Below, one piece after another: positions 6,265 through 13,415 of a stretch of 13,416 nucleotides of DNA (position 1 is its first letter; each line of letters opens with the position of its first letter). The DNA is from an uncultured Oscillospiraceae bacterium. GTDB taxonomy: Bacteria > Bacillota > Clostridia > Oscillospirales > Ruminococcaceae. The translations under genes were made by a program, and so were the position numbers. The DNA is taken from contig CAJTSP010000068.1 of NCBI GenBank assembly GCA_910578965.1, forward strand, positions 1 through 13,416, in the 5' to 3' direction. The notes beneath the pieces are model-generated. The model searched no databases. It was not told the DNA's origin and saw only the letters and a list, made by a program, of their open reading frames with translations.

Positions 6265-7551
6265 ATGACCCAGAGCCAGAACAAAAGCCCCGTCCCCGCC
6301 GGAGCCCCCCCGCGGGTGTTTTTGCTGCCGCCGCCGGACCTGCCGGTGCCGGCGGTGGAGGGCGGCGCAGTGGAGACCCTCATCACTCACCTGATTGAAG
6401 AAAACGAACGGCATGGCCTTTTGCGGCTGGAATGTGCGAGCATCCCCCACCCCAAGGCCAGGGCCGCGGCGGCCGGCTGGCGGAACACCCGGATGCACTG
6501 GATTGCCCCGCCACACGCCGCCGCCTGCCGGCTGTACGGGCCCTGGCGCGGGCTGATGCAGCGGCTGGGCCGGCTGGAGCATTGGCCCCAAAACCCGTGG
6601 TACCTCGCAGCGGCGCGCCGCATCCGCGCCGCCGGCCCGGCAGCGCTGGTGGCCGAGGGCGGCAACCTGGCCGAGCCGGCCCGCATCCTGGCCCGCACCG
6701 GCCTGGGCCGCGCCGCCTGCTTTGCGCACCTGCACATGCAAACCACTCCCACCCCCTTTTTGCACAAGGCCTACGGCGGGGTTCTGGGCATCAGCGGGTT
6801 TGTGTTGGAGCGGTGGCAGGCCGGGGGCTTGCCCTGCGCAAAGCATCTGGTGTATAATTGTGTGGATTTGGCGCGCTTTTGCCCCGCGCCCGCCGCGCCC
6901 GGAGAAGGCCGGGCCGCTGTGCGGGCCAGCCTTGGGTTTGCCGAAAAGGATTTTGTGATCCTGTTCTGCGGGCGCATCTGCCCCGAAAAAGGGGTGCACA
7001 AGCTGCTGCGGGCCATGCCCCTTTTGCCCGAGAGCTGCAAGCTGCTGATCGTGGGCAGCCCCTTTTTTGCCGCCGAGGACACTTCCCCCTTTTTTGAGCG
7101 GCTGAAAAGCCTGGCCGCCCCGCTTACCGCGGCCGGCCGGGTTCGGTTTACCGGCTTTGTGCAAAACCGCCGGCTGCCGAGATACTACCGCGCGGCCGAC
7201 GCCGCCTGCCTGCCTGCGCTTTGGGACGAGCCGGCCGGCATCACCGCCATCGAGGCGATGGCTTGCGGCTGCCCGGTGGTGGCCACCCGCTCGGGCGGGA
7301 TGTCGGAATACCTGGCCGGCAGCGGCGCGGTACTGCTGGAGCGGGACGAGCTTTTCAACGACGACGGCCGCACCCAACCCCTGCCGGGCGTGCCGCCGCT
7401 GGAGGGGCAGATCGCCGCGGCGCTGGCCGCCCTGGCCGGCGACCCCGCCCGCCGGGCCGAGATGGCTGCCGCCGGCGTACGGCGTGCCCAAAGCTTTGGC
7501 CGGGAGGGCTACTACCGGCAGTTCTGCCGCGCGGTGGGGGCTGTGCAATAA
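6265..7551 (+). CDS. GT4 family glycosyltransferase (CotSA-like style)
   Basis: A 428-residue GT-B retaining-type glycosyltransferase. ATG 6265 follows GGAGGA. VPAVEGGAVETLI (28-40) is the N-terminal glycine-rich motif of GT4 enzymes resembling spore coat protein CotSA. The C-terminal domain starts at DFVILFCGRICPEKGVHKLL (229-248), a standard donor-domain opening. DEPAGITAIEAMACGCPVVA carries the E-x7-E pair (E322, E330), followed by SGGMSEYL. Length and both domains are normal for the family and there is no linker insert of the kind seen in the other two GT4 genes. A C7 run at 6305-6311 lies in codons 14-16. It sits between GT2 genes, 105 bases after one and 66 before the next, and so most likely adds one sugar to the same glycan. 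Substrates are unknown; a role in a spore glycan is possible but the exporter nearby argues for a surface polymer. Confidence 0.92.
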   Translation: MTQSQNKSPVPAGAPPRVFLLPPPDLPVPAVEGGAVETLITHLIEENERHGLLRLECASIPHPKARAAAAGWRNTRMHWIAPPHAAACRLYGPWRGLMQRLGRLEHWPQNPWYLAAARRIRAAGPAALVAEGGNLAEPARILARTGLGRAACFAHLHMQTTPTPFLHKAYGGVLGISGFVLERWQAGGLPCAKHLVYNCVDLARFCPAPAAPGEGRAAVRASLGFAEKDFVILFCGRICPEKGVHKLLRAMPLLPESCKLLIVGSPFFAAEDTSPFFERLKSLAAPLTAAGRVRFTGFVQNRRLPRYYRAADAACLPALWDEPAGITAIEAMACGCPVVATRSGGMSEYLAGSGAVLLERDELFNDDGRTQPLPGVPPLEGQIAAALAALAGDPARRAEMAAAGVRRAQSFGREGYYRQFCRAVGAVQ

Positions 7552-7617
7552 AAACCGGGGGATCAGGTTTGATCTGGACGCTTTGCTTTTTCTTACCGCC
7601 GCGAAAGGAGGGATCGG

Positions 7618-8694
7618 ATGCCGCTGCTTACGGTTGGCGTTGCGGTGTACGGCGCCGAGGAGTATATCGAAGAGTTCCTCGTTTCGCTGGCCCGGCAGAC
7701 CTTTACCGATTTTGAGTGCCTTTTGGTGGACGACGGCAGCCCGGACGGCTGCGGGGCTATCTGCGACGCCTGGGCCGCGAAGGACAGCCGGTTCAAGGCT
7801 TTTCACAAGGAAAACGGCGGCGAGGCCAGCGCCTGGCGGGTGGCGATCCAGAACGCACAGGGCCGTTGGCTGACCCTGATGGACGACGACGACCGGCTGC
7901 CCCCTTTTGCGCTGAAGACCATCCTGGCCCAACAGCAGCGCACCCCCCGCTCGATGGTGCTGTGGCGCTGGTCGAACCGCTGGGAGGAGCTGAAGCCGCC
8001 CGCTGCCCCCCCCGCCGTGACCCATCTGGGCCCGGCCGACATGGGCCGGATGTATCTGGACAGCCTTTTGTACTATGGCTGGGGCCGGCTGTTTGACATG
8101 GAGGTTGTGCGCAAACAGGCGCTTTTGCCTCGGCTAATCGTCTACGGCACCGACCTGCTTTTTTGCATGGACTATGCCCGCGCCTGCCTTGCGAGCGGCG
8201 CGTATGAGGATTTTGCCCTGTTGGAGGAGCCGATGTACTGGTACCGGGACGACAACCCCGGCAGCCTGACCACCCGGCTGCGCCCGAGCTACTGCGAGGA
8301 CGAATTGTTGGCCACCGACTACCTGCTGGACTTTTTAACCGCCCAGCCCGGCATCCCGCAAGCGGATTACCGGCTCTGCCTTTTGCACCGGCTGCGCACC
8401 ATGGCCGAGGGGGTGGGGTATGTGCTGGCCCGCGAGGAGGGCACGCCGGCCGCCCAGCGGCAAAAAGCGCAAAAGGTTTTGCAAAGCAAGAGCTTCCAAA
8501 GGCTGTTGGCCGAGTGCAGGGCCCATAAGCTTTACAGCCCCTATCTTTTCTGGATGCGCCGCGGGCTGCTCTGGCCGGTGGGCCGGCTGTACCGGCTTAA
8601 AACCGCCCGCCCCCGCTGGTACCACCGGGCCTATTGGGCCGGCTACTGGCTGCACACCGCCCTGGCCGGCCAAAAAAGCCCGCTGCTGTTTTGA
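7618..8694 (+). CDS. Divergent GT2 family glycosyltransferase
   Basis: A 358-residue protein with a clear GT-A start: LTVGVAVYGAEEYIEEFLVSL, then LVDDGSPDGCG (36-46). AAAGGAGGG lies six bases before the ATG. The later motifs drift: the usual NGG-x-S-x-A-R-N-x-G reads NGGEASAWRVAI (66-77), the metal motif reads MDDDDRLP (88-95), the W-N-K-L motif reads GWGRLFD (154-160), and the catalytic E-D reads YGTDLLF (176-182), keeping only D179. It may use an unusual donor, or act weakly or as a partner protein. Near the C-terminus YWAGYWL (339-345) resembles YWLGYYL in the next gene, suggesting a shared membrane- or partner-contact element. A C8 run at 8006-8013 lies mid-gene. The N-terminal DNA is nearly identical in places to the GT2 gene at 5080-6159. 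Confidence 0.88.
   Translation: MPLLTVGVAVYGAEEYIEEFLVSLARQTFTDFECLLVDDGSPDGCGAICDAWAAKDSRFKAFHKENGGEASAWRVAIQNAQGRWLTLMDDDDRLPPFALKTILAQQQRTPRSMVLWRWSNRWEELKPPAAPPAVTHLGPADMGRMYLDSLLYYGWGRLFDMEVVRKQALLPRLIVYGTDLLFCMDYARACLASGAYEDFALLEEPMYWYRDDNPGSLTTRLRPSYCEDELLATDYLLDFLTAQPGIPQADYRLCLLHRLRTMAEGVGYVLAREEGTPAAQRQKAQKVLQSKSFQRLLAECRAHKLYSPYLFWMRRGLLWPVGRLYRLKTARPRWYHRAYWAGYWLHTALAGQKSPLLF
7732..7757 (+). repeat. 26-bp direct repeat shared with 5194-5219
   Basis: This is the second exact copy. A further 17-base identity (CACAAGGAAAACGGCGG) follows in both genes, at about 5264-5280 and 7804-7820, supporting recent common descent or gene conversion of the N-terminal halves. Confidence 0.85.
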
Positions 8695-8775
8695 GCGCAG
8701 CCCGGCCGTGCGCCCTGCCCCGGCGTTTGCCGCAGGCAATGCGCTTTCCCCCTCTGCCACAAAGGAGGCCCCCTT

Positions 8776-9831
8776 ATGAAGCCTGCGCCGCTTGTGACCG
8801 TGGTGGTCCCGGTGTACAACCAAAAAAGCTACCTGCCCCGCTGCTTTGACTGCCTTCTGGCCCAGACCCTACCGGACTGGGAGGCCGTTTTGGTGGACGA
8901 CGGCAGCACCGACGGCAGCGGCGCGGTGTGCGACGCATACGCCGCGCGCGACGCCCGCTTTACCGTGATCCACAAGCCCAACGGCGGGGTCTGTTCGGCC
9001 CGCAATGCCGGCATGCGGGCGGCCGGAGGCGAATATATCACCCTGCTGGATCAGGACGATGCCCTCTCGCCCCTCGCACTCGAGCTTGCCCTCAAGGCGC
9101 AGCGGGCCCGGCCGGAGGCCTGGGTACTGTTTTGCCACGCCGAAGCCCTACAAGAGCTTGCGGCAGCGCCCTGCGGCCGCAAGCCCCGGGAATACCTGCC
9201 GCCGGACGCCGGGAAGCTCTACAATGATTCTCCCTTTGACCCACCCTGGTGCAAGCTCTACTCGGCAGCGTTTTTGCGCAAAACCGGCCTTGCCTTTGAC
9301 GAGACGGTGCGGGACGGCTACGAGGACCGCCCCTTTGTGCAGGCCTACCTGCGCGAATTTTGGGCGCAGGACCCGGCCGCGCCGGTATTGCTTTTGCCCG
9401 AGGCGCTCTATTACTGGGAGCAGGAAAACCCCGGCAGCGTGAGCAAACGACGGGATAAGCCGCTGACCGCCGCGCAGATCGCCATGTTTGACGATTTTTA
9501 CCGAGACTGTACCGAGCGCTACGGCGCGCCCCTAAAAGACCTTGCCCAGTTTTGCGGCGAGGCAGCCAATATCCTGGCTTTCGGCATTGCCTGCCTGGAC
9601 GCCGCCGGGCGCAGGGGCATCCTGAAAGAATACTATGCCGGCGGCGCATACCGGCGGCTGGTAGCCTATTTTGAAACGGCAAAGCAGTACAACGTCTTTT
9701 ACCTGCCCCTCAAATACCGGCAGACCTGGCTTTTGCGGCTGATTACGGGCAGCCGGCTGGGCACAAAGCGGCTTTACTGGAAATGCTATTGGCTGGGCTA
9801 CTATCTGCTGGGGGGCCGCTGGAACCGGTAG
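8776..9831 (+). CDS. GT2 family glycosyltransferase
   Basis: A 351-residue GT-A enzyme preceded by AAAGGAGG at 8761-8768, seven bases before the ATG. It keeps the full set of GT2 motifs: VTVVVPVYNQKSYLPRCFDC, LVDDGSTDGSG (39-49), KPNGGVCSARNAG (67-79), LLDQDDAL (90-97) with the D-x-D metal site, PWCKLYSAAFL (157-167) and GYEDRPFVQAYL (181-192) with E183-D184. The C-terminus has a stretch rich in Trp/Tyr/Leu ending in YWKCYWLGYYLLGG, which may associate with the membrane. It is the last of the eight clustered sugar-adding genes and is 85 bases upstream of the exporter. It most likely adds a sugar late in the chain, but order in the operon does not prove order of reaction. Confidence 0.93.
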   Translation: MKPAPLVTVVVPVYNQKSYLPRCFDCLLAQTLPDWEAVLVDDGSTDGSGAVCDAYAARDARFTVIHKPNGGVCSARNAGMRAAGGEYITLLDQDDALSPLALELALKAQRARPEAWVLFCHAEALQELAAAPCGRKPREYLPPDAGKLYNDSPFDPPWCKLYSAAFLRKTGLAFDETVRDGYEDRPFVQAYLREFWAQDPAAPVLLLPEALYYWEQENPGSVSKRRDKPLTAAQIAMFDDFYRDCTERYGAPLKDLAQFCGEAANILAFGIACLDAAGRRGILKEYYAGGAYRRLVAYFETAKQYNVFYLPLKYRQTWLLRLITGSRLGTKRLYWKCYWLGYYLLGGRWNR

Positions 9832-9857
9832 CCGCCAAAGCCGCCGGCTGGCGGCAG

Positions 9858-9892
9858 CACGCGGCGCCTGCCCGCGCGACCGCGCCGCCGTG
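9858..9892. other. GC-rich hairpin between the glycosyltransferases and the exporter
   Basis: CACGCGGCGC (9858-9867) pairs with GCGCCG plus CGTG (9882-9892), with one bulged C at 9888, giving a 10-bp stem. No T-run follows, so it is not a standard terminator. It may slow transcription or stabilise the mRNA end between the two gene blocks. Confidence 0.4.
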
Positions 9893-9916
9893 ACCTGATC
9901 TGTAAGGAGCAACGCC

Positions 9917-10774
9917 ATGCCAAACAAAACCGATTCCCAGTGGACCACCGTGATCCGGCCCAAAACCGGCTGGTTCGACCTGGACCTGCGCGAGCTGGTC
10001 CAGTACCGGGACCTTGTGGTCATGTTTGTAAAGCGCAACTTTGTGGTATTTTACAAGCAGACCATCTTAGGCCCGCTCTGGATTCTGCTCAACCCCCTGA
10101 TCACCACCGTGATCTTCAACGTGATCTTTGGGGGCATTGCCAAAATCCCCACCGACGGGGTGCCCAGCTTTTTGTTTTACATGGCGGGCAACACCCTCTG
10201 GACCCTCTTTGCCAGTTGCATCAACAACACCGCCAACACCTTTGTGGCCAATGCCGGAGTGCTGGGCAAGGTGTACTTCCCCCGGCTGACCATCCCGGTG
10301 TCCCAGGTGCTCACGGCGCTGCTCAATTTTGGCATCCAGCTTGTGATGTACCTCTGCTTTTGGGTGGTTTTTGCCGTGCAGGGCGAGGTTCGCTTTACAC
10401 TTTGGGCGCTGGCGCTGCCGCTGCTCTTTTGCCAGGTGGCCCTGCTGGGGCTGGGGGTGGGCATCATCGTGTCCAGCCTCACCACCAAATACCGCGACCT
10501 TGCCATCGCGGTCACCTTTGGGGTGCAGCTTTGGATGTACGCCACCCCGGTGGTCTACTCGATGAACACCCTGGGGAACCAGCCAAAGCTGGCCTTCATC
10601 GTGCGGCTCAACCCCATGACCGCCCCCATCGAGCTGTTCCGCGCCGCCACCCTTGGGGTGGGCACCTTTACGGCGGGGCAGCTTCTCTACAGCGCGGCGT
10701 GCACCCTGGTGCTGCTCACGGTTGGGGTGGTGCTGTTCAGCCGGATCGAAAAAACCTTTATGGACACGGTATAA
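9917..10774 (+). CDS. wzm: Polysaccharide ABC exporter permease (Wzm-like, ABC-2 type)
   Basis: A 285-residue integral membrane protein that, with the ATPase encoded next, would move a lipid-linked glycan out across the cytoplasmic membrane. AAGGAG precedes the ATG. The cytoplasmic N-terminus leads into the family signature YKQTILGPLWILLNPLITTV (46-65), which starts the first membrane span. Further hydrophobic spans are near 83-100, 130-154, 163-187, 197-214 and 255-274. KYRDLAIAV (191-199) and LNPMTAPIELFRAATLG (231-247) are also typical of Wzm, TagG and RfbA permeases. The length is normal. It is 20 bases from the ATPase gene, so the two are co-translated. It could equally be called a TagG or RfbA homologue; the exporter class is secure, the cargo is not. 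Confidence 0.95.
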   Translation: MPNKTDSQWTTVIRPKTGWFDLDLRELVQYRDLVVMFVKRNFVVFYKQTILGPLWILLNPLITTVIFNVIFGGIAKIPTDGVPSFLFYMAGNTLWTLFASCINNTANTFVANAGVLGKVYFPRLTIPVSQVLTALLNFGIQLVMYLCFWVVFAVQGEVRFTLWALALPLLFCQVALLGLGVGIIVSSLTTKYRDLAIAVTFGVQLWMYATPVVYSMNTLGNQPKLAFIVRLNPMTAPIELFRAATLGVGTFTAGQLLYSAACTLVLLTVGVVLFSRIEKTFMDTV

Positions 10775-10794
10775 CGCGGAAAGGGGCCAGGGCC

Positions 10795-12096
10795 ATGGCA
10801 GAAACAAACCAAAACGCCGCCCCCGCGCGGGAGCCGGTGATCGAGATACGGGGGCTTAAAAAAAGGTACCGCCTGGGGCAGATCGGCGGCGGCACCCTCA
10901 CGGCCGACCTGCAAAGCTGGTGGGCCCGGGTGCGCGGCAAGGAGGACCCCAACCTTAAAATAGGCACCGATACCCGCCTGTTCGGCACCAGCTTTATGGC
11001 GCTGAACGGGGTGGATCTGACGGTCTATCAGGGCGAGGCGCTGGGCATCATCGGGCGCAACGGGGCGGGCAAATCCACCCTGCTCAAGCTGCTCAGCCGC
11101 ATCACCGCCCCCACCGAAGGGGAGATACGGCTCAAGGGCCGGGTTGCCAGCATGCTGGAGGTGGGCACCGGCTTTAACCAGGAGATGACCGGCCGGGAAA
11201 ACATCTACATGAACGGCGCCATTTTAGGCATGACCAAGGCCGAGGTGGACGCGAAGCTCGATGAGATCATCGAATTTTCCGAGTGCGGGGAGTTTATCGA
11301 CACCCCGGTCAAGCGGTATTCCAGCGGGATGTTTGTCAAGCTAGCCTTTGCGGTGGCCGCCCATCTCGATTCCGAGATCATGGTGATGGACGAGGTGCTG
11401 GCGGTGGGGGACATGAAGTTCCAGCAAAAGTGCCTTTCCAAGATGAGCGACGCCGCCGGCCAGGAGGGCCGCACGGTGCTGTATGTCAGCCACAACATGA
11501 GCACCATCCGCCAGCTCTGCACCCGCTGCATCGTGCTGGACAAGGGCCGGGTGGTGTTTGACGGGGACGTGGAAAAGGCCATTGCCATTTATATGGACAC
11601 CACCGACGTCAACGTGGCCCGGTACGACCTGCGGGCGGTGGGCCGGCAGACCCCCAGCGCCGGCCGCCGCCTTTTGCTGGAGGAGCTGCGGTTTGCCGGC
11701 AAGGAGAGCAGCGTGTTTGACACCGCCGAGCCGATGCGCATTGCCATCCGGTACCGGGTACAGGAGCCGTTTTCCGGCGTGCACCTCAAGATGAACCTGC
11801 ATTACCGGGACGGCACCCCGGTGGGCATCACCCATCCCATCGACCTTGGCCCCGCCGAGCCGGGGCGGGAATACGAGCGCACCTTTGTGTTTGACCCGTC
11901 CCTTTTGGGCGAGGGGCAGTATTTCTTTTACCTCGATATTTTTGAGGGGGTGCTGGGGCAGGCGGTCTGCCTGGACAAGCCCAGCGTCGAGTTCCAGTTT
12001 GAGGTGGCCAACACCGACCTCTCGATCCCGGAATGGGCCAGCGGCTGGGGCCGCATCCACTTCCCGCCGCCGGTGCTGGAGGAGGCCGCCCCTTGA
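10795..12096 (+). CDS. wzt: Polysaccharide ABC exporter ATPase with C-terminal glycan-binding domain (Wzt-like)
   Basis: A 433-residue ATPase powering the Wzm-like permease. ATG 10795 follows GGAAAGGGG; the longer open frame back to 9940 lies over the permease gene in another frame. Visible are Walker A GRNGAGKST (87-95), Q-loop Q129 in GTGFNQEMTGREN, the signature YSSGM (175-179), Walker B IMVMDE (195-200) and switch H233 in YVSHNM. An insert before Walker A (LQSWWARVRGKEDPN, 39-53) is usual in this family. Residues from about 285 to 433 form a beta-rich domain ending WASGWGRIHFPPP, matching the Wzt C-terminal carbohydrate-binding type. In studied Wzt proteins such a domain recognises the end of the finished chain. 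No obvious chain-capping enzyme is in this window, so what is recognised here is open. Confidence 0.95.
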   Translation: MAETNQNAAPAREPVIEIRGLKKRYRLGQIGGGTLTADLQSWWARVRGKEDPNLKIGTDTRLFGTSFMALNGVDLTVYQGEALGIIGRNGAGKSTLLKLLSRITAPTEGEIRLKGRVASMLEVGTGFNQEMTGRENIYMNGAILGMTKAEVDAKLDEIIEFSECGEFIDTPVKRYSSGMFVKLAFAVAAHLDSEIMVMDEVLAVGDMKFQQKCLSKMSDAAGQEGRTVLYVSHNMSTIRQLCTRCIVLDKGRVVFDGDVEKAIAIYMDTTDVNVARYDLRAVGRQTPSAGRRLLLEELRFAGKESSVFDTAEPMRIAIRYRVQEPFSGVHLKMNLHYRDGTPVGITHPIDLGPAEPGREYERTFVFDPSLLGEGQYFFYLDIFEGVLGQAVCLDKPSVEFQFEVANTDLSIPEWASGWGRIHFPPPVLEEAAP

Positions 12097-12153
12097 TGCA
12101 GGTGGGCGGCACGGTGCTTGTGCTATGCCCCGCCGGCGAGCCATAAAACGCCC

Positions 12154-12183
12154 GGGCCGCGGGGGCAAACACCCGCAGGGCCC
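12154..12183. other. GC-rich hairpin before the GT52-like gene
   Basis: GGGCCGCGGG (12154-12163) pairs with CCCGC and GGCCC (12172-12176 and 12179-12183), with a two-base bulge. It lies in the 125-base gap after the ATPase gene and has no T-run. It may partly separate expression of the last gene from the exporter. Confidence 0.35.
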
Positions 12184-12221
12184 CCAAACTGCGCCCAGAA
12201 CCAAAAGGAGGGAACCGCCCG

Positions 12222-13274
12222 ATGCCCCAGGATTTGCACAACGCCGGCAGGCCCGACCTTTTTGTCTGCCACACCGCCTATCAGGTTTTTATCAGCTGCA
12301 TCCGGGCCATGCGCGCCGCCCAAAAGCCGGACATCGTGCTGGCCAGCGGGGTGCTGCCGGGGGCCGATGCGCTGGCGGCGCGGCTGGAGCGCAGCGGCCT
12401 GTTTGGCCGGGTGCTTGCTTTCAACGAGCAGCAGAGCCATTCGCCCCTTTACAAAAACCCAATACTGGTGCTGCTGTTCCAGCACCCGATGCACCGGCGG
12501 CATATCGAGACATACTGCCATTTCAAGCTGGACTTTGCCCGCTACGGCCGGGTATATTTTTACAACGACTGGAACGAGCTGTGCCGCTACGCGCAGGACT
12601 GCCATGCCCGCTACATCCTTTGCGAGGACGCCTTTTCGGGCCACACCCTCCCAAATCACCCCTGGCGGGACCGGCAGGCCGCCCGGCCCTTTTACCGGCT
12701 GCGGCGGGCGCTGGGCTACGGTTATCTTTACTGGGGCGGCTGCAAGCGCACCGTGGGCATCGAGACCGAAGACCTGGCCCGCACCGGCCCCTGGGCCGAA
12801 AATTTTATTGAGGACAGCAAGGCCGCCCTGTTTGCCAGCGTTACGCCTGATGAAAAACAGCTTCTTACCGCCATTTTTGTGGCAGCGCCGCTGCCCGCCG
12901 CCGCCCCAAAGCCCTTTTTGCTGCTCACCCGCCCCTATGCTGCCGACGGGCTTGTGCCGGACATTGCGGCCCAGCTACAGATCTTCCGGCGGGTGCTGGC
13001 GGGGTATGCGGCGGGGTACACGGTCTTCATCAAGCCCCATCCGCGGGACGAGGCGGATTACGCTGCGGCCTTCCCGGATGCGGTGGTACTGGACAAAACC
13101 ATGCCCAGCGAGGTGCTGAACGTTGCCTTCCCCTTCCGGTTTGCGCGGGCGGTCACGGTGGGCTCCAGCGCCCTCAACACCCTTAGCTGCGCCGACGAAA
13201 AGCTGCTGCTGCCAGAGAGCGATTATATCAGCGAGGAGGCCCAGGCCGAGTACTGCCGCCGGCAGAGTTTTTAG
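12222..13274 (+). CDS. GT52-like glycosyltransferase (sialyltransferase-related)
   Basis: A 350-residue protein preceded by AAAAGGAGGG about ten bases before ATG 12222. The N-terminus PDLFVCHTAYQVFISCIRAM resembles the opening of GT52 enzymes, the family with lipooligosaccharide sialyltransferases and streptococcal capsule sialyltransferases. YFYNDWNELCRYAQ (112-125) and YILCEDAFSGH (131-141) fit the central region; relatives usually have E-D-G where this has E-D-A. FIKPHP (269-274) and VGSSALN (313-319) match the H-P and S-S motifs that bind the CMP-sugar phosphate in bacterial sialyltransferases. By family it would use CMP-sialic acid or another donor to cap or branch the chain. No CMP-sialic acid synthesis genes are visible, and many GT52 members are untested, so the donor is uncertain. 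It is separated from the exporter by 125 bases and may be expressed partly on its own. Confidence 0.72.
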   Translation: MPQDLHNAGRPDLFVCHTAYQVFISCIRAMRAAQKPDIVLASGVLPGADALAARLERSGLFGRVLAFNEQQSHSPLYKNPILVLLFQHPMHRRHIETYCHFKLDFARYGRVYFYNDWNELCRYAQDCHARYILCEDAFSGHTLPNHPWRDRQAARPFYRLRRALGYGYLYWGGCKRTVGIETEDLARTGPWAENFIEDSKAALFASVTPDEKQLLTAIFVAAPLPAAAPKPFLLLTRPYAADGLVPDIAAQLQIFRRVLAGYAAGYTVFIKPHPRDEADYAAAFPDAVVLDKTMPSEVLNVAFPFRFARAVTVGSSALNTLSCADEKLLLPESDYISEEAQAEYCRRQSF

Positions 13275-13275
13275 G

Positions 13276-13335
13276 GGGGAGTTTGTCTCAAATACGGGGA
13301 GGTTCTGCGCACGCCGGGAGGTTTGTATCTCACGC
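13276..13335 (+). repeat. Three imperfect 20-base repeats after the last gene
   Basis: Units begin at 13276, 13296 and 13316 and share a GGGAG(G)TT core. The first and third also share TTTGT and CTCA. Similarity is partial and could be chance. Confidence 0.35.
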
Positions 13336-13367
13336 GCGGCAAGGCGCGCCGCACGCCGTGGGGTTTT
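13331..13367 (+). terminator. Possible terminator after the GT52-like gene
   Basis: CACG and GCGGC (13331-13340) pair with GCCGC and CGTG (13348-13360) with an internal loop, followed by GGG and four T. The stem is interrupted and the T-run short, so this is tentative. Confidence 0.3.
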
Positions 13368-13387
13368 GCGTAAAAATAACGCTCTAT

Positions 13388-13415
13388 TTACTTTTCTTGA
13401 CGTCAAGAAAAGTAA
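13388..13415. repeat. Perfect 28-bp AT-rich palindrome
   Basis: The left half TTACTTTTCTTGAC is followed directly by its exact reverse complement, with no spacer, centred on TGACGTCA. It sits in a sharply AT-rich stretch that begins near 13371. It could be a bidirectional terminator stem, a dispersed repeat, or a protein-binding site for a dimer. Confidence 0.8.

Noticed and set aside
5152..8025. A 957-codon open frame on the minus strand across three genes
   Set aside because: It is antisense to intact GT2 and GT4 genes. Codons whose complement would give a stop (TTA, CTA, TCA) are rare in this GC-rich DNA, so long shadows are expected. The translation is low-complexity Gly/Ala/Pro/Gln with no domain.
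9940..10794. N-terminal extension of the Wzt-like gene
   Set aside because: It is an out-of-frame reading of the permease gene, while a good ribosome binding site precedes ATG 10795.
12096..12146. 16-codon open frame overlapping the Wzt stop as TGATG
   Set aside because: It is very short, has no recognisable sequence or clear ribosome binding site, and the ATG probably arises by chance at the stop.
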